This document shows, piece by piece, positions 8,134 through 16,024 of a stretch of DNA of 40,058 bases. The notes beneath the pieces were generated by a model. It was not told the origin of the DNA. It made no database searches and saw nothing but the letters and a program-made list of their open reading frames with translations. The position numbers and the translations under genes are program-made. Each line of letters opens with the position of its first letter. Within the stretch, counting starts at the first letter, position 1. Source of the DNA: an uncultured beta proteobacterium (lineage in GTDB: Bacteria; Pseudomonadota; Gammaproteobacteria; Burkholderiales; Burkholderiaceae_C); contig CAIKVZ010000318.1 of NCBI GenBank assembly GCA_903830985.1, positions 1 to 40,058 of the forward strand, written 5' to 3'.

Positions 8134-10476
8134 AGTTCCCAGCGCGCGCAGTATCTTCTCCGGCGTGATGGGCTGGGCCGTGACCCTGGCCTTGAAGGGC
8201 AGGAGCGCATCGTTGATGGCGTTCATCACCGCCGCCGGCGCACCCGCCGTACCGGCTTCGCCCGCGCCCTTGGCGCCCAGCGCCGAGGTCAGCGTGGGGG
8301 TTTCGACGTGGCCGATCACGATGTCCGGCATCTCGCTGGCCATGGGCACCAGATAGTCCACCATGCTGCCGTTGCGCAGCAGGGCGTTGTCGTCGTACAG
8401 GCATTCCTCCAGCAGCACGCCGCCTATGCCCTGCACGATGGCGCCGCGCATCTGCTCGTCCACCAGCATCGGGTTGATGATGCGCCCGCAGTCTTCCACC
8501 GCCCAGTGCTTGAGCAGCTTGACGACGCCGGTCTCGATGTCAACTTCGACATAGGAGGCCTGCACGCCGTTGGTGAAAATAAACGGAAACTCGCGCTGCG
8601 CATAGGTGCGCGTCACCACCAGTTCGGGCAGCGCACCTGCGGGCAGGGTGTCGGGCCTGAAATAGGCGATGCGCCCAAGTTCTGCCACGGCCAGCAGGAC
8701 TTCACCACTGCCGGCCTGTACCACCTGGCCGTCGCGGATGTCCAGTTCAGATCGTTCCTTTTTCAGCACCACCGCCGCCAGCTGGCACAGGTTTTCGCGC
8801 AAGGCGAGCCCCGCCTGCAGCACGGCTTCGCCGCCGATGCCGGCGCCGCGCGAGGCCCAGGTGCCGCCGCCATAGGGCGTGACTTCGGTGTCGCCCGTGA
8901 CCACCTTGATCCGGCTCATGGGCATGCCCACGGCGTCAGCGGCGATCTGCGCGAAGATGGTTTCAGTGCCCTGCCCTTGCTCTCCCACGCCCACCAGGCA
9001 GGTGACGTCACCGGTCGGGTCCAGGCGCAGCGTTGCGCCGTCCTGCGCCGCAATGCGCGCGCCGCCCACACCGTAAAACGCCGCGCCCGGATTGGTCAAC
9101 TCCACCAGCACGGCCAGGCCAATGCCGCGGTAGATGCCCTGCGCGCGCAAGGCTTCCTGCTCGCGGCGCAAGCCGGCGTAGTCCATCAACTGCTCGAGCT
9201 GGGACAGGCATTGCTGGTGCGAAAGCTTTTCCAGCCTTATGCCCGATGCGCCGCTGCACGGGTAGGCGTCGTCGCGCATCACGTTGATGGCGCGCATCTG
9301 CAGGGCGTCGATGCCAAGCCGGTGCGCCGCCAGCTCCACCAGCCCCTCGGTCACGGCGCAGGCCACCGGGTGCCCGACGCCGCGGTACTGGCTGGTCGGG
9401 GCCTTGTTCTGGAACACGACCTTGAGGTGGCCGCGGTAGTCCTTGTGCCGGTAGGGGCCACCGACCAGATTGAGCACCTGGTTGCCTTCGATGGCGCTGG
9501 TGCGCGGGTACACCGAATAAGGGCCGACGCCGGTCAGGTCGTCCATCTCGAAAGCCAGGATCTCGCCCTGCGCCGTGGTCGCCAGGCGCGCGCGGATCAG
9601 GTGCTCGCGCGCGTGGATGTCGCTGACAAAGGACTCGAGCCGGTCCGCCACGAACTTCACCGGGCGCTTGAGCAGGATCGACAGGGCCACGGTGGCGAAG
9701 TCGTCCGGATAGGTGTGCACCTTGACGCCGAACGAACCACCCACGTCCTTGCAGATCACGCGCACCGCGCTCTCGGGCAGGGAAAAATGGCGCGCATACA
9801 GGTCTTGCAGCATGTGCGGCGCCTGGTGCGACTGGTAGACCGTGAGTTTCTGTTCCGCGGGATTGAAATCGGCCAGCACGGAGCGCGGCTCCATGGTGAC
9901 GCCGGTGTGCCGGCCAAAGCGATAGGTCTCCTCCACCACGCAGTCGGCCGCGGCAAAGGCCGCATCCACGCCCCCGCTGTCCACGGTCCTGGCAAAGCAC
10001 AGGTTGTCGCCCAGCTCGGGGTGGATCACCGGCGTGTCGGCATGCAGCGCGGTCTCCATGTGCGCCACCACCGGCAGCGGCTGCCAGTCGACCACGATGG
10101 TCTGCAGCGCGTCTTCGGCCAGCTGGCGCGACTGCGCCACCACCGCCAGCACCGGCTCGCCCTGCCAGCACACGCGGCCCATGGCGAGCGGGTATTGCGG
10201 TGGCGATTTCATGCCCACCAGATGGGTCAGCGTCGCCACCCAGGGCTTGCAGAGTTCGGCCAGTTGCTCGCCGTTGACCACGGCGATCACGCCCGGCATG
10301 GTGCGGGCCGCTTCGGCGTCGATCGCGACTATGCGCGCATGGGCCATCGGACTGCGCAGGTAGACCACGTGCGCCAGCTGCGCCAGCACGATGTCATCGA
10401 CATAGGTGCCGCGCCCTTCCAGATGCCGCTTGGCATTCGGCCGCGCCACGGCAGCGCCGATGTAGGCCCCGCTCAT
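8122..10476 (-). CDS. Xanthine-dehydrogenase-family molybdenum-binding subunit (CoxL-like)
   Basis: A 784-residue large subunit of the aldehyde oxidase/xanthine dehydrogenase/CO dehydrogenase superfamily. It starts MSGAYIGAAVARPNAKRHLEG..YVDDI. Molybdopterin-contact segments include GVGEQGQGTETIF (about residues 493-505) and GGGTWASRGAG. The C-terminal GAKGAGEAGTAG (about 730-741) carries the invariant catalytic Glu. At about 360 the sequence is QYRGVGHP, unlike the AYxCSFR loop of true form I CO dehydrogenase and also unlike the AYRGAGR of form II proteins, so CO oxidation is unlikely. It probably hydroxylates an aldehyde or N-heteroaromatic compound. It overlaps the 2Fe-2S subunit gene by ATGA, which fixes the start. 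Confidence 0.93.
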   Translation of the reverse strand: MSGAYIGAAVARPNAKRHLEGRGTYVDDIVLAQLAHVVYLRSPMAHARIVAIDAEAARTMPGVIAVVNGEQLAELCKPWVATLTHLVGMKSPPQYPLAMGRVCWQGEPVLAVVAQSRQLAEDALQTIVVDWQPLPVVAHMETALHADTPVIHPELGDNLCFARTVDSGGVDAAFAAADCVVEETYRFGRHTGVTMEPRSVLADFNPAEQKLTVYQSHQAPHMLQDLYARHFSLPESAVRVICKDVGGSFGVKVHTYPDDFATVALSILLKRPVKFVADRLESFVSDIHAREHLIRARLATTAQGEILAFEMDDLTGVGPYSVYPRTSAIEGNQVLNLVGGPYRHKDYRGHLKVVFQNKAPTSQYRGVGHPVACAVTEGLVELAAHRLGIDALQMRAINVMRDDAYPCSGASGIRLEKLSHQQCLSQLEQLMDYAGLRREQEALRAQGIYRGIGLAVLVELTNPGAAFYGVGGARIAAQDGATLRLDPTGDVTCLVGVGEQGQGTETIFAQIAADAVGMPMSRIKVVTGDTEVTPYGGGTWASRGAGIGGEAVLQAGLALRENLCQLAAVVLKKERSELDIRDGQVVQAGSGEVLLAVAELGRIAYFRPDTLPAGALPELVVTRTYAQREFPFIFTNGVQASYVEVDIETGVVKLLKHWAVEDCGRIINPMLVDEQMRGAIVQGIGGVLLEECLYDDNALLRNGSMVDYLVPMASEMPDIVIGHVETPTLTSALGAKGAGEAGTAGAPAAVMNAINDALLPFKARVTAQPITPEKILRALGTITG

Positions 10477-10976
10477 GGCGTCACTCCGGTTTCCAGCGGA
10501 ACCGCCCGGCGCTTTTCCAGCACCTCGCAGATGGCGTCGACGATGGCCTGGTAGCCGGTGCAGCGGCAGTAGTTGCCCGACATGTAGTCGCGCACTTCCT
10601 GCCTTGAGGCGTCGGGCTTCTCGGACAGCAGCGCAGACGCCGTGAGCAGCATGCCGCCGGTGCAGAAGCCGCATTGCAGCGCGTTGTGCGCGTGAAACGC
10701 CGCCTGCAATTCGGCCAGATCGCCGCGGTCGCTGGCGCCATCGATGGTCTCGACTTCCTGGCCGTCGGCCTGCACGGCCAGCACCAGGCAGCCGCGCACG
10801 ATGTCGCCGTCCAGGCGCAGGGTGCAGGCGCCGCAGACGCCGTGCTCGCAGCCGAGGCGGTTGGTTTTAAGGCCCAGCTCGTCGCGAATGAAATCGCTCA
10901 GGTGCATACGCGGCTCGACCTGCCGGCGATGCTCGACACCGTTCACGCGAATGGTGACTTCGACGGATTCAGCCAT
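10473..10976 (-). CDS. [2Fe-2S] subunit of molybdenum hydroxylase (CoxS-like)
   Basis: A 167-residue protein with the two-cluster layout of the small subunit. The plant-type ferredoxin cluster appears as CEHGVCGACTLRLDG and a later Cys in VRGCLVLAVQ. The C-terminal helical cluster domain has CGFCTGGMLLTA and NYCRCTGYQAIVDAI. It carries electrons from the Mo centre to the FAD subunit. Its start overlaps the end of the FAD-subunit gene by 8 bp, and its stop overlaps the Mo-subunit start by 4 bp. Length and all eight cluster cysteines look normal. Confidence 0.96.
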   Translation of the reverse strand: MAESVEVTIRVNGVEHRRQVEPRMHLSDFIRDELGLKTNRLGCEHGVCGACTLRLDGDIVRGCLVLAVQADGQEVETIDGASDRGDLAELQAAFHAHNALQCGFCTGGMLLTASALLSEKPDASRQEVRDYMSGNYCRCTGYQAIVDAICEVLEKRRAVPLETGVTP

Positions 10977-11856
10977 GTTGTTTCTCTCCTGGAGTGCCGG
11001 CGGGCGCGGCCAGTTGCGCCAGCGCCCGCTGCATCAGCACCTGGGCCAGGTGCAGTTTCATTGGGGCCGAGTTGTACAGGTCAGCGCCCGGAGCGAGTTC
11101 ACCGGCCAACGCCAGCTTTGCCGCAGCGAGCAGCTCCGGCGTGAGGCTGCGGCCCTCGAGCAGGCTTTCAGCGGCCCGGGCACGTGTCGGTATATTGCCC
11201 ACGCCCAGAAAGACCAGGCGCAGCTGCTGCAGGCGCTGCCCGGCCACAAGTGCGACGGCGGCCAGGCCGACCGTCGGGTAGTCGCCATGACGGCGCGCCA
11301 CCTCGTCAAAGCTGCAACGCGCGCCCGATGGTTGCAGCGGAAATTCGCAGGCGACGATGATTTCATCGGGCGCCAAGGCGGTGGTGTAGAGCGCCTGGAA
11401 GAAATCTGCGGCAGGCACGCGGCGCAGGCCGCGCCGGCTCGCCAGCACGAGTTGCGCGTCCAGCGCCACGGCGCAGCTGGGCCATTCCGCCGCCGGGTCG
11501 GCAAAGGCGAGCGAGCCGCCCAGCGTCCCCTTGTTGCGGATCGCCTTGTGCGCCACATGGGGCGCGGTCATGGCCAGCAGCGGCATATGGCGTGCCACGA
11601 CAATCGACTCCTCGATTTCGCCATGGCGGGTCATGGCACCGATGCGCACGCACTGCTCCTGCAGCGAGATTCCGCTCAGTCCCGGCACGCCCTGGATGTC
11701 GATGAGAAACTTGGGCTCGGACAGGCGCATGTTCAATGTGGCCAGCAGCGTCTGCCCGCCGGCCAGGATGCGGGCGCTGTCGCCATGTTTGTGCAGCAGG
11801 GCAAAGACCTGGTCCAGCGACGCAGGCTTGAGGTAATCGAATGAGGGGGCTTTCAC
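10969..11856 (-). CDS. FAD-binding subunit of molybdenum hydroxylase (CoxM-like)
   Basis: A 295-residue medium subunit. FAD-binding motifs are ILAGGQTLLATLNMRL near the N-terminus and GTLGGSLAFADPAAEWP in the middle, followed by the C-terminal CO_deh_flav domain. It passes electrons from the iron-sulfur subunit to an acceptor. I chose the GTG at 11856 because GGAG lies 5 bp upstream and the protein then begins KAPSFDYLKPASL, as family members do. A TTG at 11895 would extend it 13 residues into the upstream coxG gene and has no better ribosome-binding site. It is part of the coxG-FAD-2Fe2S-Mo operon. Confidence 0.93.
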   Translation of the reverse strand: MKAPSFDYLKPASLDQVFALLHKHGDSARILAGGQTLLATLNMRLSEPKFLIDIQGVPGLSGISLQEQCVRIGAMTRHGEIEESIVVARHMPLLAMTAPHVAHKAIRNKGTLGGSLAFADPAAEWPSCAVALDAQLVLASRRGLRRVPAADFFQALYTTALAPDEIIVACEFPLQPSGARCSFDEVARRHGDYPTVGLAAVALVAGQRLQQLRLVFLGVGNIPTRARAAESLLEGRSLTPELLAAAKLALAGELAPGADLYNSAPMKLHLAQVLMQRALAQLAAPAGTPGEKQHG

Positions 11857-11882
11857 GGTCGCTCCGGGTTGGCGTCGTTGGA

Positions 11883-12503
11883 TCAGCGCGCCCAATGGCT
11901 GATGAACAGGGTGAAGGCCACGCCCAGGCCGAACCAGAAGGCGCGATACAGTTCCGGCTTGAAGCCGCCGCCAAAGGGTGGCTGAGCGCCGGCCGGACCC
12001 GCAGCAACGGAGTAGCTCACAGGCGTCTGCGCCGTCGCCACAGCGGCCACTTCGGGCAGGCTGCCGCCGGTCAGTGCGGCATCGAAAGCGGCAAAGAACT
12101 CATCCGCCATTTTTTTCGCCGACGAATCGATCAAGCGCCCGCCGATCTGCCCGAGCTTGCCGCCGACGTTCGCCTGCACCGAATAGGCCAGCTTCGTGCC
12201 CGCACCCTGGTCGGTCAGCGTGACCGCGGAGCGTCCATTGGCAAAGCCCGCAGCACCCCCCGCGCCCTCGAAGGTGAGGGTGCAACTCGTGGGGGCGACG
12301 ATGTCCGTCATGAACATCTTGCCGTTGAAGCGCGCCCGCACCGGGCCGAGTTTGAGCGCGACCCGGGTGTGGGTCTCGGTGGCCGAGACCTGCGTGAGTT
12401 CCTCGCAGCCGGGGATGCAGCGCGACAGGATAAGGGGGTCGTTGAGCGCGTCCCAGACCTGCTGTCTGGGCGCGCGGACAATCTGCTCGCCAGTCAATTC
12501 CAT
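11883..12503 (-). CDS. coxG: CoxG-like SRPBCC-domain protein with C-terminal membrane anchor
   Basis: A 206-residue protein of the carbon monoxide dehydrogenase subunit G family. The SRPBCC/START-like fold covers about residues 1-145 (MELTGEQIVRAPRQQVWDAL, LIPGCEEL-like segment SRCIPGCEELTQV, and GKLGQIGGRLIDSSAKKMADEFF). A Pro/Gly-rich linker and a single hydrophobic segment (FWFGLGVAFTLFISHW) end the protein. In Oligotropha, CoxG was shown to anchor the CO dehydrogenase to the membrane; a similar anchoring role is inferred here. AGGAAG before the ATG at 12503 supports this start over one nine codons upstream. It is the first gene of the hydroxylase operon, divergent from tetR. Confidence 0.9.
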   Translation of the reverse strand: MELTGEQIVRAPRQQVWDALNDPLILSRCIPGCEELTQVSATETHTRVALKLGPVRARFNGKMFMTDIVAPTSCTLTFEGAGGAAGFANGRSAVTLTDQGAGTKLAYSVQANVGGKLGQIGGRLIDSSAKKMADEFFAAFDAALTGGSLPEVAAVATAQTPVSYSVAAGPAGAQPPFGGGFKPELYRAFWFGLGVAFTLFISHWAR

Positions 12504-12593
12504 GATGCTTCCTGTTTCAGATGAGTTCACGCCGCTGCAACGGCCGGCCCGGCAAACCGCCGGAACAGACCGTTTTCAAATTCCCTTGAATTA

Positions 12594-12609
12594 TTTACCC
12601 GATGGTCAA
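12594..12609. promoter_or_regulatory. Putative TetR operator (copy 2), coxG-tetR intergenic
   Basis: The sequence TTTACC-CGAT-GGTCAA is the reverse complement of TTGACC-ATCG-GGTAAA, matching both arms of the site at 2838-2853; the flanking ATTA/TAAT is also shared. On the plus strand it lies between a possible -35 TTGAAT (12586-12591) and the weak -10-like CAATTA (12607-12612), fitting autorepression of tetR. On the minus strand it is about 90 bp upstream of coxG, fitting control of the hydroxylase operon. Confidence 0.6.
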
Positions 12610-12723
12610 TTAAGTCAAACACTTCATGCGAAAGCCCACCGGCCAGGCTGACGGCGCGTTAACATCAAAGCCCCGCGGCACCCGTGCACGCGCCCCTTGC
12701 AGCCAGCGAATAACGTAGCACCC

Positions 12724-13401
12724 ATGTCACCCCGAAAACCCAAAGCAGCGCCCGCCACGCCACAGGACAAGCCCGTCAAGCTGCGGCAACGCTTCAGCAC
12801 GGCAGAGCGGGAACAGCAGATTTTGCAAGGCGCCATCAAATTTTTTTCTGCACGGGGACTGGAGGGACAGACGCGCGACCTGGCCAAGGAAATCGGCATC
12901 ACGCACCCGCTGCTGTACCACTACTTCCCGACCAAGCAGGCGCTGATCGAGCGCGTCTACAAGGAGGTCTACCTGGGCCGCTGGAAGCGCGAATGGGAGG
13001 AGTGGCTCGACGACCGGTCGGTCGGACTGGAAGAAAAAATGACGCGCTTCTACCTGGATTACGCCGCCACGATACTCACGCCGGAGTGGGTGCGCATCTT
13101 CATTTTTTCCGGACTCGCCGACGGCTCCATCCCTGATCAATACCTGGGGCTTTTGAAGAAGAAACTTTTTCCCCGCATCCTGCGCGAAACCCGCCACCAC
13201 CTCGGTCTGGCGGAAAAAGGCCCGGCCAGCGAACGCGAAACCGAGCTGATGTGGGGCCTGCACGGCGGCATCTTCTACCTCGGCATCCGCCAATGGGTCT
13301 ACGGCCAACCCGCGCCCGTGGACCTGGGGCAAATCGTGAGCGACCGCGTGCATGCCTTCGTCGTTTCGGCGCGGGCGATTTTCAGCAAGCCATCGGCCTG
13401 A
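12724..13401 (+). CDS. TetR/AcrR-family transcriptional regulator
   Basis: A 225-residue regulator. The N-terminal helix-turn-helix (about residues 25-75) reads REQQILQGAIKFFSARGLEG, then TRDLAKEIGITHPLLYHYFP, with TKQALIERVYKEVY after it. The C-terminal ligand-binding domain is specific to this protein and gives no clear effector. A basic, Pro/Ala-rich tail of about 23 residues precedes the DNA-binding domain. The ATG at 12724 is used, but no strong ribosome-binding site precedes it and a TTG at 12697 is possible. It diverges from coxG and probably represses itself, the hydroxylase operon and the xdhC/liv divergon through the shared palindrome. Confidence 0.92.
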   Translation: MSPRKPKAAPATPQDKPVKLRQRFSTAEREQQILQGAIKFFSARGLEGQTRDLAKEIGITHPLLYHYFPTKQALIERVYKEVYLGRWKREWEEWLDDRSVGLEEKMTRFYLDYAATILTPEWVRIFIFSGLADGSIPDQYLGLLKKKLFPRILRETRHHLGLAEKGPASERETELMWGLHGGIFYLGIRQWVYGQPAPVDLGQIVSDRVHAFVVSARAIFSKPSA

Positions 13402-13542
13402 AGGGCGAAAGGTCTGATGCGGCCGGCCACGGCGGCAGCCACAGGACTTTGTCGATGTGTGGAAGTCCACAGTTCCATAGTGGCAGGCGCGGCTAGACAC
13501 TGCTTGACAGGACAACAAGTTCAGTCATCCCGAAAGGCCCCC

Positions 13543-15009
13543 ATGAAAACACACGCCACCCATGACGACCTGCGCCAGCGCATCGAGCGCTTTGCCTTGT
13601 CAGACCCCCAGGCCCAGGTGAGCTTCGAATCCAAACTGGCGCTGGACAACCACTGGACCCTGGGCTACGCGCAGACCGTGACGGACGAATACCGGAGGTT
13701 TCTGTTTCTGACCCAGACGGCGGGCGCCACCGTGTGCCCGTCGAATGACGTCGACATGGCCTGGCACCTGCACCTGACGCAAACGCGCTCCTACCAACGG
13801 CTTGGCGACGAAGTTCTGGGCGGCTATTTGCACCACACCCAATCCACGGGCGGCGCCGACGAACTGCAAAGGCATCGCGCCATGTACGAATTCACGCTGA
13901 CGGCTTACCGGCAGGCCTTTGGGCAGGACGCGGCGCCGGAAATCTGGCCTGGTGTTGCGCAGCGCTTTGGCGTGCCGCTCAGGCCTGCACCCGCGACCAC
14001 CTGGACGAGTCCGAAGTTCGTCGCTGCGGCCGCATACAAACCCGCTGTTTCGATCGTCGTGCTGGCGCTCATTTCCGTGGCGCTGAGCGTGGTGGTGGGA
14101 ACCGAGGGCTGGAGCCAGGTGGACGGACCTTTGTTTCTGAAGGCCTACCTGAGTCTTGGCGCGGCCATGCTGGCCCTGTACGCGGCGGTGTACTGGTGGC
14201 AAGCTGCCAGCGCCGGGACACCGCCCCCGATGGACGACTATGAAGTGGCCATGCTCAAGGGCGGTGCCGAGCGCGTGCAGGGCACTGCCGTCGCACGCCT
14301 GGTCCACGCCGGTTATCTGGAGTTGCTCCCGACCAGGCTCAAAGCCAAGATCACCGGAGCGAATTGCCGGCGCACAAGCAAGCCTGTCGATCTCGCAAGC
14401 TTGCACGCCGTGGAGCGCCAGTACCTGTCGCTGCTGCCCGAGGAACCGGTCGGCGTGGTGCTGAGCCCAGCGCGGGCCAACGCCATCGCCGATCCCCTAC
14501 GTCAAAGGCTGGCGGCCGCCGGGCTGCTGTTTCCGTGGGACGCCATCTCCCGCAGCAGCGCCGTGGCGCTGGTGCTGCTGTCGTTGATGCTCGTCGTGGG
14601 GGCCAGTCGCCTGTGGTTCGGCATCAGCCAGCACCATCCTGTCGCCTACCTGGTGTTCCTGCTCGCGCCCGTCGCCTGGGCGCTGACGGCGCAGCTCAAC
14701 GCCATCGGTGGCGCCACCCCGCTGGGACGCAAGACGCTGAAAGAACTGGAGCAGAGCCATGTCGGGCTCAAGCGCTATGCGCTGGAACAGCCAACGGCAG
14801 CAGGCGCCCCGTCCTCGGCCCCATTGCTGGCCCTGGCCTTCGCCCTGTTCGGCAGTCAGTCCGTCATGGCCAGCGATGAGTTCGCCGGCATCAACTTCCT
14901 GTTCGCCAAGGGCAGCTCCAACAACACGGGCAACTCCGGCAGCGCAGCGGGATGCGGCGGGGGTGGATGTGGAGGCGGAGGCTGCGGGGGTGGAGGCTGC
15001 GGCGGATAG
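13543..15009 (+). CDS. TIGR04222-like membrane protein with Cys/Gly-rich tail
   Basis: A 488-residue protein of unknown function. The N-terminal soluble domain contains DVDMAWHLHLTQTRSY (about residues 70-85), resembling the VD-x-x-WH-x-H motif of glycine-rich-domain (GRDP-like) proteins. Two hydrophobic segments lie at about 168-186 and 198-219, and two more at about 341-360 and 366-385. A further hydrophobic stretch near 426-445 precedes the end. The last 20 residues are repeated Gly with single Cys (GCGGGGCGGGG type). Proteins with a TIGR04222 domain often share this tail. AAAGG precedes the ATG at 13543; earlier in-frame starts lack this. The small palindrome TGTGGA-AG-TCCACA lies upstream at 13458-13471. 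Confidence 0.75.
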   Translation: MKTHATHDDLRQRIERFALSDPQAQVSFESKLALDNHWTLGYAQTVTDEYRRFLFLTQTAGATVCPSNDVDMAWHLHLTQTRSYQRLGDEVLGGYLHHTQSTGGADELQRHRAMYEFTLTAYRQAFGQDAAPEIWPGVAQRFGVPLRPAPATTWTSPKFVAAAAYKPAVSIVVLALISVALSVVVGTEGWSQVDGPLFLKAYLSLGAAMLALYAAVYWWQAASAGTPPPMDDYEVAMLKGGAERVQGTAVARLVHAGYLELLPTRLKAKITGANCRRTSKPVDLASLHAVERQYLSLLPEEPVGVVLSPARANAIADPLRQRLAAAGLLFPWDAISRSSAVALVLLSLMLVVGASRLWFGISQHHPVAYLVFLLAPVAWALTAQLNAIGGATPLGRKTLKELEQSHVGLKRYALEQPTAAGAPSSAPLLALAFALFGSQSVMASDEFAGINFLFAKGSSNNTGNSGSAAGCGGGGCGGGGCGGGGCGG

Positions 15010-15030
15010 CGGATCTGACAGCCCGCCGAT

Positions 15031-15064
15031 CTTGGCAGACTTGAGCGGATAACCGAAGCCGATA
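15031..15064 (+). repeat. Diverged copy of the mutS start region upstream of the toxin-antitoxin pair
   Basis: This 34-bp stretch matches 15991-16024 at about 29 positions, including the blocks AGACTTGAGC and ACCGAAGCCGA. In the second copy the block spans the mutS start codon; here the ATG position reads ATA. The two copies are direct repeats about 960 bp apart and bracket the DUF1778/GNAT genes. Confidence 0.7.
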
Positions 15065-15093
15065 TGGACACCGTACGTCGTTTGTACTAACAT
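15065..15093 (+). promoter_or_regulatory. Candidate autoregulated promoter of the DUF1778/GNAT operon
   Basis: TGGACA (15065-15070) and TAACAT (15088-15093) are spaced 17 bp and fit a sigma-70 promoter. Two GTAC palindromic cores at 15073-15076 and 15084-15087, 11 bp apart (one helical turn), lie within the spacer. This is a plausible binding site for the antitoxin or complex. GAGG at 15115-15118 is the ribosome-binding site. Confidence 0.4.
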
Positions 15094-15126
15094 TAACCAG
15101 CTGCAGCAACAAACTGAGGTTTCCCC

Positions 15127-15417
15127 ATGTCCGCCATCGCCGGCCCTTCCACCCGCTCCGCCCGTTTGGGATTGCGCGCCACACCCGAACAGGAAGGCGT
15201 CCTGCGCCGCGCGGCCGAAGTGGCGCACAAGTCACTTACGGATTTCATCCTCGACAGTGCCTGCCTGGCAGCAGAACAGACGCTGCTCGACCAACGTCTG
15301 TTCATGGTTTCAGGTCAACAATACCGCGCGTTAATGGATTTGTTGGATCAACCAGCGCAGCCAAACGAAGGTTTGCGCGATTTGTTCTCGCGCAAGGCGC
15401 CTTGGAATGCCGCATGA
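15127..15417 (+). CDS. DUF1778-family antitoxin (TacA-like)
   Basis: A 96-residue protein. The N-terminal ribbon-helix-helix part reads RSARLGLRATPEQEGVLRRAA, then KSLTDFILDSACLAAEQTL, which is the DUF1778 pattern. The C-terminal tail (LMDLLDQPAQPNEGLRDLFSRKAPW) matches the region that wraps and blocks the acetyltransferase in TacA/AtaR systems. It overlaps the GNAT gene by ATGA. It should neutralise the toxin and, with it, repress the shared promoter. Confidence 0.92.
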   Translation: MSAIAGPSTRSARLGLRATPEQEGVLRRAAEVAHKSLTDFILDSACLAAEQTLLDQRLFMVSGQQYRALMDLLDQPAQPNEGLRDLFSRKAPWNAA

Positions 15418-15908
15418 AATTTTGCAGTCCCGAGTCTCTGGGGCCGCAGCATAGCCTTGAAGGTTTTGATTGCGGCAAACCAGCACTTAACCATTGGCTG
15501 ATTCACCACGCCAGACAGGCGCAGGGCAGCGGCTCGGCCAAGACTTTCGTCGTCACTGACGAGGCTCGAGTGGCGGGCTATTTCAGCCTTACCGTCGGCC
15601 AGATTGATACGCTCGATGCGCCCGCGCGCATGCGCAAGGGAATGGGCCAGTATCCACTTCCAGTGGTGGTTCTGGCGCGATTGGCAGTAGCAAAACAGGA
15701 CCATGGACGCGGCATCGGTTTTGGCTTGTTGCAGGATGCCATCAGGCGAACGGTTGTCATTGGCGAACAGGCTGGCATCCGTGCCATGTTGACTCACCCC
15801 ATTGACGAGGAAGCAGCGAGGTTCTACACCCGCTTCGGATTCATCCAGTCGCCTTTGCGTGAGCAGCAGTTGCTTCTGCTCCTGAAAGACGCGCGGCGCT
15901 GGCTGTAG
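15414..15908 (+). CDS. GNAT-family acetyltransferase toxin (TacT/AtaT-like)
   Basis: A 164-residue GNAT protein. It begins [31 protein letters not shown], the usual start of TacT-like toxins. The acetyl-CoA binding part reads [23 protein letters not shown], with the pyrophosphate loop QDHGRGIG. The C-terminal [16 protein letters not shown] carries the conserved Tyr that acts as general acid. Characterised relatives acetylate the amino group of aminoacyl-tRNAs and stop translation. Translation is coupled to the antitoxin. All key residues appear intact, so activity is expected. Confidence 0.92.
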   Translation: MKFCSPESLGPQHSLEGFDCGKPALNHWLIHHARQAQGSGSAKTFVVTDEARVAGYFSLTVGQIDTLDAPARMRKGMGQYPLPVVVLARLAVAKQDHGRGIGFGLLQDAIRRTVVIGEQAGIRAMLTHPIDEEAARFYTRFGFIQSPLREQQLLLLLKDARRWL

Positions 15909-15990
15909 CTTGGGCGAAAGACTGCCATCATGGCCGGTAACGGACCCGGCTGCAGGGCGCTCCGACAGCGTATCCCGACAACGCCCCAAC

Positions 15991-16024
15991 CTTGCTAGAC
16001 TTGAGCCGATGACCGAAGCCGACA
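15991..16024 (+). repeat. mutS start-region copy of the direct repeat
   Basis: This is the downstream partner of the repeat at 15031-15064. It spans the last 18 bp before mutS and the first five codons. Confidence 0.7.

Noticed and set aside
8308-10554. 748-codon open frame on the plus strand
   Set aside because: Antisense to the molybdenum subunit gene, with low-complexity His/Gln/Arg composition and no recognisable fold.
8122-10976. Naming the enzyme a carbon monoxide dehydrogenase
   Set aside because: The active-site loop lacks the AYxCSFR signature, so the cox subunit names only describe homology.
15031-16024. Interpreting the direct repeats as insertion-sequence target duplications
   Set aside because: The repeats are about 34 bp and diverged, no transposase is present, and one copy is mutS coding sequence. 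A target-site duplication of this length would be unusual.
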